NCBI GenBank assembly: GCA_945910005.1
Contig: OX246739.1
Span: 11,506,292-11,570,291 of the forward strand
Reading direction: 5' to 3'
Length of the DNA stretch: 64,000 bases
From: Isoperla grammatica
Lineage: Eukaryota; Arthropoda; Insecta; Plecoptera; Perlodidae
Under the pieces are notes generated by a model. That model saw only the letters and a program-made list of their open reading frames with translations, was not told where the DNA came from and made no database searches. Positions 36,401-48,704 of this stretch are shown here, piece by piece. The translations under genes were made by a program, and so were the position numbers. Position 1 is the stretch's first letter; every line of letters starts with the position of its first letter.

Positions 36401-36746
36401 CGACCTGGCGGGAAACGAACGGGGTGTCGGTAGGGGAATGCAGGTCGACAGACATTTGGAGATAGAAGGCGCGGAGATCAACAAATCGCTGTTGGCCTTG
36501 AAAGAGTGTATCCGCGCTTTAGCGAGAAGTGAGGGACACATTCCGTTCCGTGGCTCCAAATTGACACTTGTTTTGAAAGATACCTTCATGAACGCTAACA
36601 GTCGTGTGTGCATGATAGGCACCGTTTCGCCTGGTCACGGTTCCTGCAATTGTTCACTGAATACGATACTATACGCAAATAGGGTGAAGGAATTTAATGC
36701 TCATGACCCTGTCAATGACGATATGGCCAACAGTGGAAAACAATGA
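33188..36746 (+). CDS. KIF2: Kinesin-13 (KIF2-type) microtubule depolymerase, motor-terminal form
   Basis: Kinesin-13 motors sit at microtubule ends and strip tubulin using ATP. Three exons join in phase to 809 aa. Exon 1 has the KIF2 N-terminal globular domain (FVNVEWRDNDGN, IGDVIELNPHL). A Ser/Thr/Asn-rich linker leads to a basic coiled neck (SIQRLEREREQRRRKQEAKR, about residue 400), then the motor (about 453-795) with RIIVCIRKRPLN, P-loop GQTGSGKT at 545-552, switch I MSSRSH and switch II DLAGNERG. The class-13 KEC motif is present (LKECIRAL); the KVD loop reads KLD. The protein stops about 14 residues after ANRVKEF, lacking the C-terminal dimerisation tail of KIF2A (706 aa); AATAAA at 36829 supports this end. 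The whole motor is in one exon. An in-frame TAG precedes the start ATG. Confidence 0.92.
33407..33569 (+). repeat. 72-bp tandem duplication spanning a splice donor
   Basis: Unit starting CATCTCGTAGTCAGGACTCC at 33407 repeats at 33479 with five or so changes, and a 19-base start of a third copy follows at 33551. Each full copy has GTCGTCAG|gtagag. Using the second donor would read through a TAG stop created by the first. Confidence 0.9.
34290..34487 (+). CDS. KIF2: Kinesin-13 exon 2
   Basis: Codes residues 92-158 (SYPEQNEAMTDQ ... NPFLSDRYFRS), a hydrophilic linker. Acceptor ttccag, donor gtaacg; split Ser codons at both ends fit phase 2. Confidence 0.8.
34790..36746 (+). CDS. KIF2: Kinesin-13 exon 3 (linker, neck and complete motor)
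   Basis: Single 1957-bp exon coding residues 158-809 and the stop. Acceptor ctttag; motor motifs are described in the gene entry. The absence of introns across the motor is unusual for KIF2 genes of animals. Confidence 0.95.
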
Positions 36747-36828
36747 AAATCAGAACTTAATTAATATTAATTATTGAGTGTTTGTAACATAAAGGGCACA
36801 GCCACATTGACATCAAATTAAGGTACTT

Positions 36829-36834
36829 AATAAA
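36829..36834 (+). terminator. Poly(A) signal of the kinesin-13 gene
   Basis: AATAAA 82 bases after the stop codon, correctly placed for 3' end formation. Confidence 0.7.
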
Positions 36835-36860
36835 ATGGATTGCTATATTTAATTATGTTC

Positions 36861-36910
<50 letters not shown>
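36861..36910. repeat. (ATT)n microsatellite
   Basis: About 16 tandem ATT units; on the minus strand it follows the hammerhead-bearing segment and may be its AAT tail. Confidence 0.9.
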
Positions 36911-36912
<2 letters not shown>

Positions 36913-36975
36913 TCACATTTTAAACTTTTGCGGCCCGGTAATAATGAAATAAAATTGTAACTAGAACGGGATGTT

Positions 36976-37060
36976 TCGCCGCGTCGTGGGTGATAAGGTG
37001 GCATACCTCGACGTTTCGTCCCTTCTGTGAGGGACATCTTCAGGCCTAAATTATAGCAAT
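36976..37060 (-). ncRNA. Second hammerhead-ribozyme-like core
   Basis: Minus strand: CTGAAGA (37037-37043), stem II GTCCC/GGGAC, then GAAAC (37013-37017) and CGTCG pairing with a downstream CGACG followed by CGGC, the same order and the same CGACGCGGC as the Penelope-like copy at 24 kb. Surrounding sequence differs, so it is a distinct Penelope-type tail. No UH cleavage triplet is evident. Confidence 0.5.
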
Positions 37061-39891
37061 ACTTCATAATATTACCACCATGGAAACTGGTTATGGAGGA
37101 GCGTATGAGAGTAGCTCTGCAAAAGGAGCTATTCAATGAACGATGCAGTACTACATTTCTCGCGAGGCAGTACCGTACCCTGCTGAGGCTGCAGGCCACT
37201 TCAACCACAACACATCGAAGTAACAGTGGGCTGGATCGTTCATTTCACCAACCATCGAACTAGCTTTCTATTGGAAACTTGCTACATTCAGATTCAAGCC
37301 ACTAAAATATTTTGTGTAACTTGTACATAGTATACATAATCTATTAAAATATTTCATGGCAAGACAATTCAAATACTATCATACTACTTAATAAAGTTTG
37401 GCACAGTAAAAATACAATCAAGTAAACAGGGTCAGTCTTTCTGTTATATTGTCTCCCATTAAGTATAGTTCACACAACTTGGAAGAATGAGACCAGCTAG
37501 AACATCTCAAATTAAATATTTACTTGAAATGTTAGTTTTTCTACAATTTGTCTTTACACTGTGTGTGACAAAGAAATCTGCTGAAATGTCAAAATCGTGA
37601 GATTAGATTGATGCTTAGACAAGCAACACAGTTATATTAATACAGTATTATACCGCCAAGATTTATCGGCCTGACTTATGAGGGTAGCTCTGCCTGTCGT
37701 AAGAGGCAACTAAGGGTCTGGCGTCATATTATACACGGTCACGGATGTGTATGTCATAGGATATGATTGTAATAAACTTGCTAACTGTTCACTTGCTATT
37801 TCAAAAACTAATTTAATTTGAAGTAAATTTTCATCTTTCAGATTTATTTTTATCACATAACTGATGTAAAAATATAAATACATACTGTACATACAATTTT
37901 ACAATACGATTCATACAAAATACTCCAATATCTACAAAAATTGCATACTACTTATAATAAGTAAATAAGGTACTGGTATGACAAAACTGGCATGTACAAG
38001 TGGTACAACTGTTATGACATACATAAATAATAATACACGTAAATACTAAATACTAAATACAAAGTAATACAGATTGATTTTGAATCAAGTAAGACCTACA
38101 GTATTACTATTAGTTCCTTGGGGGTCTTTTCATTTACTATAGTACTTTACAATTCTGAATTCAGCACACTAGCTAAATTGAGTATGATAATACAATGGAA
38201 CTGTCTTGGAAAAACATGTTTTAGTAGCTCACACTGAAATAATTTTACATAACATACCTACATGCACACAAATTCTTAAAATCTCAAAACGAGTGGAGCA
38301 CCGTAACAATATAGGTTTAAACAAAAAACAAAAAAATAACACCAATACTAATAAAAAAACATTACTTGTTTTAGAATGACATAATTATTGATTATTGGCT
38401 ATTGGTTGCTAAGGTAGAGGGAACCCAACAGTTTATCTCATAGGCAACTGTGGAGAACTTCCAGGTATTGAAATACACAAAATGAACACATTAAAAATCT
38501 TCAGAACTGTTTCAGCCAAACGGAATGCCCAGCAGGATATTCAGGCCTTACTACCAATGTTCTCACCATCCATACGAACGGTCATAGACATAACACAACG
38601 ACAGATAACACAGTCAAACCTGTAGCCCTACGTAGCTCACAGCCTACCATTCAACGAATGCTACATGCCCAGTATTGCCAGAGCCATACCTGCCGGAGGC
38701 TGCAATGAACATGAACCTAGAAGATGGTAGCTCGCACATCAGTGGATCACAAACTCAAGGCTACCTCCCAACATCTTGTAGGCCCTTCAGCCCACTACCC
38801 GACTGTCACCCACCCTTCGTGTTCTAGTTTCCCCCATTCCCACCCAGCAGCGTCCCAGCACAAAATTTGGAAAAACTGTACGTATATGTATCCTCTATAT
38901 TGCCATGGATAAAGTGACTCAAGGCCCTGCTTGGCCACAACAGTTTTTTCGCCGATTTGTATTTGTTTGTTTTATATATCTTAACGTATCAAAAAAATTC
39001 TCCACTGTCGTCTACAAGGTAAGCTGTTGGGTTTCCTTTACATCCCTTTACCTATCATTAACTAGCTGTTCAGCTTCTCACATCTTATACCGATAATTAT
39101 ACATTACAAAGGCATTAACCCATGTTGTCATGACACCAAGTCTGGACAAATATATATTATGATTCAAGGCAACTGGATAGGATTTCAACAAATTACCAGA
39201 AACTTAATACATCGATCACCATAGGGCACCAACACACGAATGTAAATACAGTATGTATATAATTGTTTATGCAAACCCTATCTGCTAGATAAGTAGTGAT
39301 GTCTGGGAAAAGGAACACGAAGACCAACTGGTTACCTGGCACGTGGAGTAGAAGAGAACTAATAAATAGAAATATGCGGACGCCTAACTAAATCAAACAA
39401 AAGTGGAGTGGACAACAAAATTCTCAGTGTGAGATAGAATGGTCACACAATAGATCCCATATTAGTAAGGGATTGGAAGCCCATATGACCATTAACACCA
39501 CGTGTGCAGTTAAGAACACCTAAGTAAGATAAGGAAGATAACACTTATCTGCTCAGTGAATCATAAAACTCGTATCAAACACACATCCCATTGGTCTATT
39601 CATTGCCGTAGTCTTATGTTATGTTCAGTCTTATTTGCATTATGTATATGAAAGTCAAAGTCAAACCATTGTAGGTCCTACATAACTACATGATAAGGTT
39701 AACACTTAACAGTAAGAAAGCTAGATAGTACAAAATTATTTGCATTTGTTGTACTACGTAATGATGAATGACGAGGTGTGAAAATGTGATCGGCATTGTG
39801 AAAATTAGTAAGAGAGGGAGGGAGCGAGAGGTACTGTAATTTAATTTGATTTTGCACTACCACCCTCTGTATTTTCTTTTTTCTTGTAGCA

Positions 39892-40023
39892 TCACTGGGT
39901 TGGGTGCTCTGTGACCACAGCAGTGCCACTCATCCACTCTTCCACATCCTCGATATTCAAGAAACCTTCCAAAACATCTTCAGCTTCCTCACGCAAAGTT
40001 TCCACCTTCTCCACCAACAGTAG
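39892..40023 (-). CDS. HELQ: HELQ exon 9 (C-terminus)
   Basis: Codes the last 43 residues (LLLVEKVETLREEAEDVLEG ... VTEHPTQ) and a TGA stop. Acceptor cacag at 40024; aligns with human MLLHEKAEALQEEVEELL. Confidence 0.85.
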   Translation of the reverse strand, partial: LLLVEKVETLREEAEDVLEGFLNIEDVEEWMSGTAVVTEHPTQ

Positions 40024-43000
40024 CTGTGCATTCAAACATAACAATGTATGAGGCTAGACCTTAGATAAACATGTAACTCAAGGAAATTCTACATAGTACT
40101 TCATTGAACCATGTCATTCTGGTACCGTAAGTGATATCGTACCACAATAAAGATTTAAGAGGCTAGAATTGGCAATGTCAATGGGGAAGTGTTCTCCACT
40201 GAAATAGATTTCCGGTGGTTATTTCAAAATCATTTCATTGAAATTGAATCAATCATTGCGTCATAGCAACAAAGCACATAATAAATGGTATAAAATGTCC
40301 CCCACTGAAAATCAATTCTTGTAACTGAGTGGGTAGACTTTAAATACAAAGATATAGGCCTAATAGGCCTATATCGCTACTCTTTATTCCAACATCATTT
40401 AACTGGGTAAAGGGGTGTTTCCACAATTGATCTTATTCTTAGGCATCCCATCAATCCTCATCATGCCAAGCTCGACACATCATTTTCTTGAACTTCGTTC
40501 TGTTCATAAAAAATAAATATACATACTTAAAATAAAGGTGGGCATGTTTAATTGTACTACACAAAAAGACATGTACATGATGTAAAAATAACTTTGAACT
40601 TACTTTAGCAGCAGCAATGATCTGATATGCCACCCTCTTAGACAGAGGCTCTACCTGTGAGACGAGGGTACTAGGATTTGCTTGAGCCACATCCTTAAGA
40701 GACTTGAAGCCAGCATTGTACAGCTGCTTGGCTCGTCCCTGAACAAGAATCCGATGGAAGAGGATTAATATTTTGGATTGTAGGCATACATGCATAATTA
40801 TAACATTTATTTTAAATTGTTATACGTATTTTATACAGTCAAGGTACTAGATAAGGGATGGCAAACAATTTGTGGAAATTCAAATCCATGATATAATGGC
40901 TTATTTTATTAGGTGAAGTTATTATCTAGCCGTTCGACCCCGAAAATTAAAAAATATATTGGGTTTTTAAAACTTGCCAAAGTCTACAGGTCCATTATAG
41001 TACACACAAAGCTAATGCAAAGCATATCAAACCTGTGTGTGTTGTGTACCCAAGTAAAATTGTTAGCCAATGACAAGGAAAGTAGTTTACTGGGTACCAC
41101 AGTCCACAGTAAACACTAGAGACTCATGAAGTTGTTTACTAAATAATATGTCACCCAACATGAATTATGAAAATATAAGTCCAATGTGTACGCTACAACT
41201 TTGCTAAACTTTCATAACTACATAACATCATAACTCACTCTTTTGACAGCCGGTAACTCCATTAAGGGCAACAGCTCCACTGAACAGCAGTAGGCGAGAC
41301 GCTGCGTAAAACTGCCAAGAAGATCTTTGAAGGCCCACATCTCTTCCAGCTCCTGAAAATGTAAGGACACTCCCCATTTACCTATGTTGTGTTTGATTGT
41401 GTGTAATGTAACTGAAACCCCCGCCGCCGGAGGCAATTTTACCACAGGCGAAGAAATGTTGATCCTGTATTGATGGCCTGAAATGCGTTTTGAGGTGATA
41501 TCTTGTCATAAAAAACAATAACACAAAAGTCAATATTGCAATGCATAGCTTATGATTAATGGTCAAAATGTTACTTTCAGATATACCAAAGTTTACTCAC
41601 AACCTACAAAAAGTCACTCGTTAGTTGCGAGCTAGCGAGTAGAATTTTGGAGGGTTGACTAATACACTTCAATTTTGTGCGGTTTTTATAGTGAGACCAC
41701 TCTTTAGCATTAACCAAAATACAGGTAGTATGGGCTACATAGATATTTGAATATAAAGACACAAGGTTCCCAAACCATAAGTTATATATAAGTAACCAGG
41801 CAACAGAATTTTTTTGATGAACTTAATTACGTCCTTAATTCTCATACGACCGAATTCCCATTTTCTGACTAGGTACTCCACTAAAAACAGTTTTTCTTCT
41901 TCTTCTTTTCATATGTCTGCATTTTTGACTTACTGGGCCATCATCAAGCACAAATCAAACATCAAACAAACAAACACGATGCATTGAATTAGTACAAAAT
42001 TACCTAAAAGTTTGGACGTTGACATTAATTGTCTAATCAGTACGAAACCTCCATCAACTCTCATTGGTTAAAACTTACAAGTTACAACCTTACAAGTGGG
42101 GAAGGTTGCATGTACAGGAACTTGGTCTGAATCTTTAAATATATGCTAATAAAATAAAATCACAAAATTAAAGGAAATCTTTCACAAAGCCCATAGACTT
42201 ACCTCACAGAACCGAACAACACATGATGAAAAAGCAGCAGATGATGACATAAGAGTTTGTACAAAGCCTCTTGGGATGTCAAATTTTGTAGCCACCTCCC
42301 ACGCTGATTTCTGATTCCAAAGATCTTTAAGCATGAGTGTCACGTAGAATCGTCGAATCACACGTTCAGCAACGCCCTAAAAGAATTATTGGGATAAGAA
42401 TTGTTTGTACTACTTATCCTTTTCACAAGATGACAGAAGTGCATTAATATAGGATCCCAAAACAACAATACAGATCATACTCATGTTAAAGATATGAAAG
42501 TTAGGGATGACATCGGGTACCCGGGTAGCCCGGCTCCAAATATTACCCGGAGCCGTTTTTCGGGTCCGGGTAAATTTTTAGTTCGTTTCTAGGCTAAACT
42601 AGCCGACTTGCATTCGTTACTGTATGTTCTTTGTTTAATATTCTGGTGAACATTCTGGCTAATACTTGTTCTATAACTATTTATTTTCCTTAAAATATCA
42701 TGTTTTATGTAAGTGCTTCAGTTGTGTATTGAGAAATGTCTTTTTACTCGACGTGATTACTGCAGGCAAATTCCGAGAGGCTAACCGAGAGGGCAGCGTG
42801 CATATCATCACCTCGTCTTCGCTCCCCGCGCACTTCACAAGGCCTAACGACCACCTTCAAATCAAGCCTACACATCGAAAAATACGTTTTCAGGATCCGG
42901 GTAGAGTAATATGAGAGCTGGAACCGGTTCCGAATTTTATTACCCGATGTCATCCCTAATGAAAATATTGCCAAATATGTAATGTAGCCTATACCTTGAC

Positions 43001-46000
43001 TCTATTGCCTCTCATTAATGAAGTCATGGCAGCTTCATTGATTCCCAAGATACGAGCTGTCTGCACGTCTTTGTCGTCCAGTTCGTTCAGCTAGAAATTA
43101 GAAACAAAATGGCTACATTTAATTTCTCGGCAAGTAGCATAGCATACAAGTGCACCCAACTTACAAGTCAAACAGTAATGCACTCTATCTTATATGCGCG
43201 TCCTACATAATTGCGAGTGTACTACTAGGGGTATTAGACTACAGTATAGCATTAATCTTACGTATTCTATAAATATCCATTACTGTATATTTGTTCTGTA
43301 ATTTGCAATAGAACTCACTTATACAAATTACAAATTTCTAATACAGTATACCTGTATTGGCATTGATATTGTTGATGTTGATGATTGTTGTTGGGAGGAG
43401 GGGAAAGCTGGTACCGGCGCATAGCTTATACTTGTTGAAAAGTACCACGGTGACCACTGGCTTTACGTACGGTTACATTAAGCAAGAGGAAATTGTTAAT
43501 TCATATTATTTTATTTATTGCTTAATGACGTACTAAACTGCTAGGTTTTACATCGGCTCCTTTGTTGCCTGTGACGACATGTAGAGCTATTTATATACAT
43601 CCAGAACCAATTCATTAAGGACACGATCCAAACAGAAGACAGTGGGCATTCAGGTTGCAAAGATGGCTGGCATTAATGATAAGAAACATAAGCTTGAAAT
43701 ACAAAAAAGGAACCAAAGTCCAAGACTATAATGAACGAGGAATAGGGACGAGTAAAGATATGCCGAGAGTTATCTAGTCACCAACGTTGAGGAACTCACT
43801 TCGACTGCGATTGCAGATCCTGTGACTGCTTTTGAAACATAATGATCATGCTCACAATCATAAAAACTACGTATCTATATTACTGACTGACCACTGAGAA
43901 GAATGTCGAGTTGACCAGCTTGACTCGCTCAACGAGATCATACGGGGTCACGAGGTACAGAAGATGGAGATGTGAGAGACAAACCAAAGACCTCTGAGCT
44001 TGGCGGAGATCCTCATACAAAACACGAGCTTTAGACAGCTCAATACTACCTACAGGCAAAATATAAAATTAAAACACTGGTCCAAGCTAAATACATTTGG
44101 CATAGTTCAGTAGTATATGTATAAATTAAAGTTAGGCTTGCACATATCTGTCACTTAAATAAATTAAATAACTAGGTATCTAAAAAATGATCAACAACAT
44201 ACAAAGTATTCCATGTGGTAATGCATTATTTAAAAATAGAAAAGTTTATACCAGATGGTTTGCAAGACTTCAATAAATTTAAAAAACCCTTCTTACCCCT
44301 CAATGCAGCTCGCCCAAGTTTGTTGACAAGTAGTTCTGTGTGTCTTCTTACTGTAACTCGCCTTCGTTTACTTGAAACATCTAACTTCACATGTGTTGAC
44401 TGGTTACCAACAATGACTTGTGGACTCTTTAGTACTTCATCTCCAGATTCACCGGACATACAGACTGACACATTACTACTCAAGATGCTGCAGTCTGAGC
44501 TAGTATTACTTGTCCGAATAGCATTCATTTTTAGCAACGTGGTAATAGCATTGTCAGTGAGATCAAAGATGTTGATACCAAGTTCTTCAGCTTGAACATT
44601 GAGCAATGTATGTGCAACTAATTTGTGTAAACTATCTCGATTTGTGGCGATGCCAAGACCTGCAAAAAGGAACAATTTACACAAATAAGACATGAATATT
44701 AAATTGTTTTTAGGCAATTTGTCACTCATATTGGCTACGTTATCAGTTATTCACCTAATTTGATCAATTCAAAAGTGATGGATTAATTGGAAATACTTGA
44801 ATCCTGTTGATGTGGTAAGATAATCCAAAATACATCAGGTAAAACAAAAAATCACTTGATATAATACATTAAGACAAGACAAAGTGTTGAACATTTTCCA
44901 GTTTTAGCCGCCCATCACCTTCGTATCACCCTAGCCTAGATTATTGATACGAAATGTCTGCCTAATGAGTTTTTTTTGTGTGTTGGCAACAGTATATTTT
45001 GTTAACAATTCGTATTTCGTTTTCTTGAAAGTGACCATTGAAAAAGTAACTTTAATATTGTTCAAGTTGTTGTTGCATGACATGATAAAATATGGAATGC
45101 ACTTCTCAAAGTTTCTCGAATGTAATGCATTACGAAGGTACTTTTTTTTTTACTTTCTCCTTCCTAGTAGGCTACGTACATGTACAACTTGGGCTACAGC
45201 TCTCCTGCACTGTAGGGACTTGGCCACTCAAAATAGACTCTATACCTAGATGCATTAGCTGGTAAAAATAAAATAACTGTAATTATGTAGTGAAGCTCAG
45301 CTGTCAATTGTTCATTCTAGTTTTATTTGTACATTATCAATGGCACAGCTACTAAGAAAGTTGAGCTAGCAGTGCTAACATTCTTGTCAAGAGTTAATAC
45401 CTAGTCAAGTAGAGATACATTGCAACACGCAACAACACAAGTCTTTTCAAAGGATTCTTTCCATGCACCCACTGCAACTAGTTTTCTCGAGGGGAATTTA
45501 ATCCTGTGTACAAATCACATCAAAATGTCATATGACACCAACATCACACAGCAGTAACTAAATTTATGAGATGAACTATGTAGCAATCACTCCTACCCTA
45601 CCTACCTATTGCACTGAGTACCAAGTTCTGCAACCATTGCAAGTTTTCCAAGTGTAGGCTACTATTAACCTTATTCATTTGTGACAGCAAAAGCTGGCCC
45701 ACTCTTGGAGCATCTTCAGGTTTGCACAGCAGAATGCTCTCGCCAGAGTCACCCAGGCCCGCCCGACCGGCACGTCCAGCCTGTAAGCCACAGACAGCTC
45801 GGTGAAACGGTCACCAAACAAGTGAAAAGAATAACCAAACATCCATTCAACAAACATGCTGTAAGAACTTTCAACTGATTTCGATAATTACGAATGATTG
45901 TAACAAAACAAAAAACAAAATAATGAGAACGAATAATGTAGAGCAAATAAAGGACACAATCTTTAGACTAATAACAGCAATTTAACTTAAACACTAAACA

Positions 46001-48704
46001 GTAAACAGGCATATCATTTTCAACTTACCATCTGCTTGTAGCGGCTTATGTCAATAAAATCTCTTCCAATGTAAGGAGATCGTAGAATGACACGTTTTGC
46101 AGGCAAATTAACACCAGCAGCTAAGGTGGAGGTACAGCAAATACAGCAAATAGTTGTTGCAAGGTAAGCCTCTTCCAATAATCTTCGTTCATCTCCCGTC
46201 AATCCTGCATGATGGTAGGCTACTCCAAATGGCAAAGTTTTGGAAAGTATAGTACAGATTGAACCATTACCCTCGGCACGCAACATGTCGCATAACAACT
46301 TTTTCTCTTTCAGCTTATGTTTTTGCAAGAGCTCCTGTGGAAGCAGACGGCAAAGGAGAATAGCTACATTTTCACAATTTTGTTTTGTAGCACAGAAAAC
46401 GAGACATGAATTTGTTGGTATGACTTCCATCACCAATCCAGCCAACATGTCAGGGTCAATTTCCAACATTTTTGGTGTATAAGGGTAATCAAGATGACGA
46501 GACAAAGTGAACATTTCTTCCGTTGTTGTTGCAGAGGTGTTAACAATGTAAATTGAGTTTTTAAGCTTGACATATTCTTTTAATTCGACAGGACGGAAGT
46601 TTTGTGAGTAGGTTTCAGCTTTTAGGAAGTTAGCAATTTCTTCAAGATTTCCAATTGTTGCACTCATTCCAACTATTTGGATGGGTTCCGGTACGAACAT
46701 AATTTTTGTGAGAAGACCCTCTAGATTGGCACCTCGGCCATTACTATCTCCAAGGATATGTAATTCATCAACAACAACTAATCCTATTTCGGAGAGCCTT
46801 TTTGTTTCAATAAGGCTATTTGTCAAGCCCAATGCCTTTTCAATCGTGCAAACATATACACTTTGCTTTCTGCGTCTTTTGCGAGGAGGATACATACCTT
46901 TGCTAGAAGCATACTCTTCAACCAAAAAATTTAAAGCCAAACCAAATGATGAGAGTGCTCGTACTTTTTCTTGAACAATAGAAACAAATGGTAAAATAAA
47001 AATGGCATTCTTCTTGTAACACATTAACTCCCGAAAAATTAGTACTTCTGCCACTAGTGTTTTCCCACCACTTGTGGGCAACGCATAAACTAAGTTCTTT
47101 CTTCCTTTGAGAGCAGGCAAATTCAAACATTCTTTCTGCCAAGCATAAAGATCATGAATGCCCTTAAATTGTTGAACAAGAGTTTTTACATGTGAGGGCA
47201 ACCCAAAGAAAGGCCCCAAATCGAAGAACTTACTTTGTGACTGTATACCTTGCGACACGCCAGGTTGGTTACTTTCTACATCATTACCTGAGCCTAACAG
47301 ATCAAGTCTAAGTGATAATGTTTTCTGAGGTTTTATGACTATTGGCTTTTGGGCATTGGTCACTAATGCTCTTCGTATTTTTTCCCCCATTGGTATGAGA
47401 CTTGAAGGTGGGCTAAAAACAATTGGCTCAACATTTGGTACACTTTTTTGCAGTGTAGTTTCATATCCAGAGTCTTCTTTTGTTCTTGTAGTGACACCTT
47501 GTTTGTCAGCATTTTCATCTAGGTCTAGCATTGACTTACAAGGTGACACTTTGTAGCCATCAAGTCGTACTTTCTTTCCACTTGTTGGCGAACAACTAGG
47601 TGTAGGCTCAAGGTATTTTTTCTTAATGGAACTACCAGCACCAGTAGCAATATGTTCACGTTCACAAACATTGATAGTGTCATAATGTAAATCAGGGATA
47701 TTGTTACTGCAATTACCACTACCACATGAATTACTATGATCATGGAGAGTAGGGTTCTCAATTTCCCTAAGATCAACTTGTCCAAAAATAGATTCGTTCT
47801 GAGACAGCATTTTACATTGATCCAGGGGGCTTTGTGCAGCGTGAGACAATCTTATTAAGGCTTCACGGGCAGAGATTATTTCAGATGCTAGGACTGCAGT
47901 TTTCTGACTAGGCACTTGTGAAACACTTGTGAAATGTTCACCCGGACTATCATCATTTGGACTAAGTTTACATTCAAATTGTGGGATAGCTTTTTCACTT
48001 TGACTGAACAGATGCACATCTGTATCTTTAGTTTCCTCTAGATCAATTAGTTTGAAAATAGAGTCATTTAAAGAAAGCATTGAATTTTGATCCAAAGGGC
48101 ACCTTGAAATTTCACTTCGGTTTAAAGCTTTACTAGCACAAACCTTGTTTATTGCCGAGGATTTCTGACTAGATTTAGGTCTACGTAGACCTAAATTGTA
48201 TGAAATAGTTCTAACACTTTTCCGTTGAGTCATGTTTGTACAGATGTTGTCAGTTTCATCAACATTAGTGGTATGTAGACCTAGGCTAAGCTTGGCTCTA
48301 GGCCTAGGCCTAGTCGTAGCTGCGAGCCTGAAAATAGGCCTAGGTTGTACATTAGGTCTAGGCCTACCTATTGGACTAATATCAATACCGGTATGTGAGA
48401 AGAGTTTAATATTTGATACAGATTGATTGGATGTAGGCCTAGGACTTGCTGTCGCGTCATCTGGCGACACGCATGGTTTCAAAGTATCTTCGTTGGAGAT
48501 TTCTGAACTAGATGCAGGATTAGGCACAGGGTTATGTATTGGTGTTGATTCGACAGATGGTTTAAATAAAGGACGCTTGTGAATTATGCCTATTGATTCT
48601 TGTGGTGATGGATGGCAGTCATTACCATCATTACTAACAGATGATTTAGATCTGTATCTTGATAAACCTAACCTCCCAGAGCTCACCCGTCGTTGAAAAT
48701 CCAT
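39892..48704 (-). CDS. HELQ: HELQ, superfamily 2 DNA repair helicase (complete, 9 exons)
   Basis: HELQ is a 3'-5' ATP-dependent DNA helicase acting at stalled forks and in crosslink and double-strand-break repair with RAD51 paralogues, in the nucleus. Joined exons give 1340 aa (human about 1101; the extra length is a Ser-rich disordered N-terminus). Ahead of the core is LPSHVKTLVQQFKGIHDLYA; then motif I TSGGKT (544-549), DELH (646), GMSAT (679-683), CTSTLAAGVNLPA, and motif VI QMAGRAGRAG assembled across the exon 1/2 junction. The C-terminal ratchet/HhH segment has LPLMELPAVKR then GRAKQLYNAGFKSL. These agree with HELQ rather than POLQ, and no polymerase domain follows. ATG at 48704 has TAG in frame 9 bases upstream. 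Phases agree at all eight introns. Confidence 0.96.
40604..40738 (-). CDS. HELQ: HELQ exon 8 (HhH)
   Basis: Codes GRAKQLYNAGFKSLKDVAQA and PLSKRVAYQIIAAAK, the helix-hairpin-helix DNA-binding segment (human GRAKQLYSAGYKSL). Confidence 0.94.
41239..41352 (-). CDS. HELQ: HELQ exon 7
   Basis: Codes ELEEMWAFKDLLGSFTQRLA and ELLPLMELPAVKR, matching the human ELEEFWVYRALL and ELIPLMEVTGV. Confidence 0.92.
42203..42376 (-). CDS. HELQ: HELQ exon 6
   Basis: Codes ERVIRRFYVTLMLKDLWNQK and KFDIPRGFVQTLMSSSAAFS (human KFNMPRGYIQNLLTGTASFS). Donor gtaagt. Confidence 0.92.
42502..42958. mobile_element. Short hAT-type TIR element in HELQ intron 5
   Basis: Inverted ends TAGGGATGACATCGGGTA and its complement; 8-bp flanks ATGAAAGT and ATGAAAAT differ by one base, an ageing hAT-type target duplication. 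457 bp, no transposase. Confidence 0.72.
42995..43090 (-). CDS. HELQ: HELQ exon 5
   Basis: Codes LNELDDKDVQTARILGINEA, aligned with human QLSPAEQNVAAILGVSES. Acceptor ttctag, donor gtatag; phase 0 at both ends. Confidence 0.88.
43892..44049 (-). CDS. HELQ: HELQ exon 4
   Basis: Codes SIELSKARVLYEDLRQAQRS and HLHLLYLVTPYDLVERV, matching human TIDLAYCDILYRDL and LLHLIYLTTPYDLV. Donor gtcagt. Confidence 0.92.
44297..44659 (-). CDS. HELQ: HELQ exon 3
   Basis: Codes LGIATNRDSLHKLVAHTLLN through VNKLGRAALRG (human LKIATNLDDI ... KLGRASFKG), with an acidic/Ser insert relative to human between them. Winged-helix region. Confidence 0.9.
45606..45780 (-). CDS. HELQ: HELQ exon 2
   Basis: Starts AGRAGRAGLGDSGESILL, completing helicase motif VI; ends NLVLSAI in phase 1. 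Acceptor ttacag, donor gtaggt. Confidence 0.93.
46029..48704 (-). CDS. HELQ: HELQ exon 1 (N-terminus and most of helicase core)
   Basis: An exceptionally long 2676-bp exon coding residues 1-892, ending ISRYKQM before gtaagt. Residues 113-143 contain repeated Arg-Pro units written in TAGGCCTA-type repeat DNA. Confidence 0.95.

Larger units (their letters stand above)
36747..39891. other. Convergent intergenic region, kinesin-13 / HELQ
   Basis: Contains the kinesin 3' UTR, an (ATT)n run, a hammerhead-like core and AT-rich DNA without a recognisable gene. A weak minus-strand ATTAAA near 39840 could serve HELQ. The segment 38560-38880 is less AT-rich but matches nothing I know. Confidence 0.6.

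Noticed and set aside
37094..37264. 57-codon plus-strand frame (MEERMRVALQKELFNERC...) opposite the second hammerhead-like core
   Set aside because: Looks protein-like but matches nothing I know, has no upstream continuation, and overlaps a structured repeat tail.
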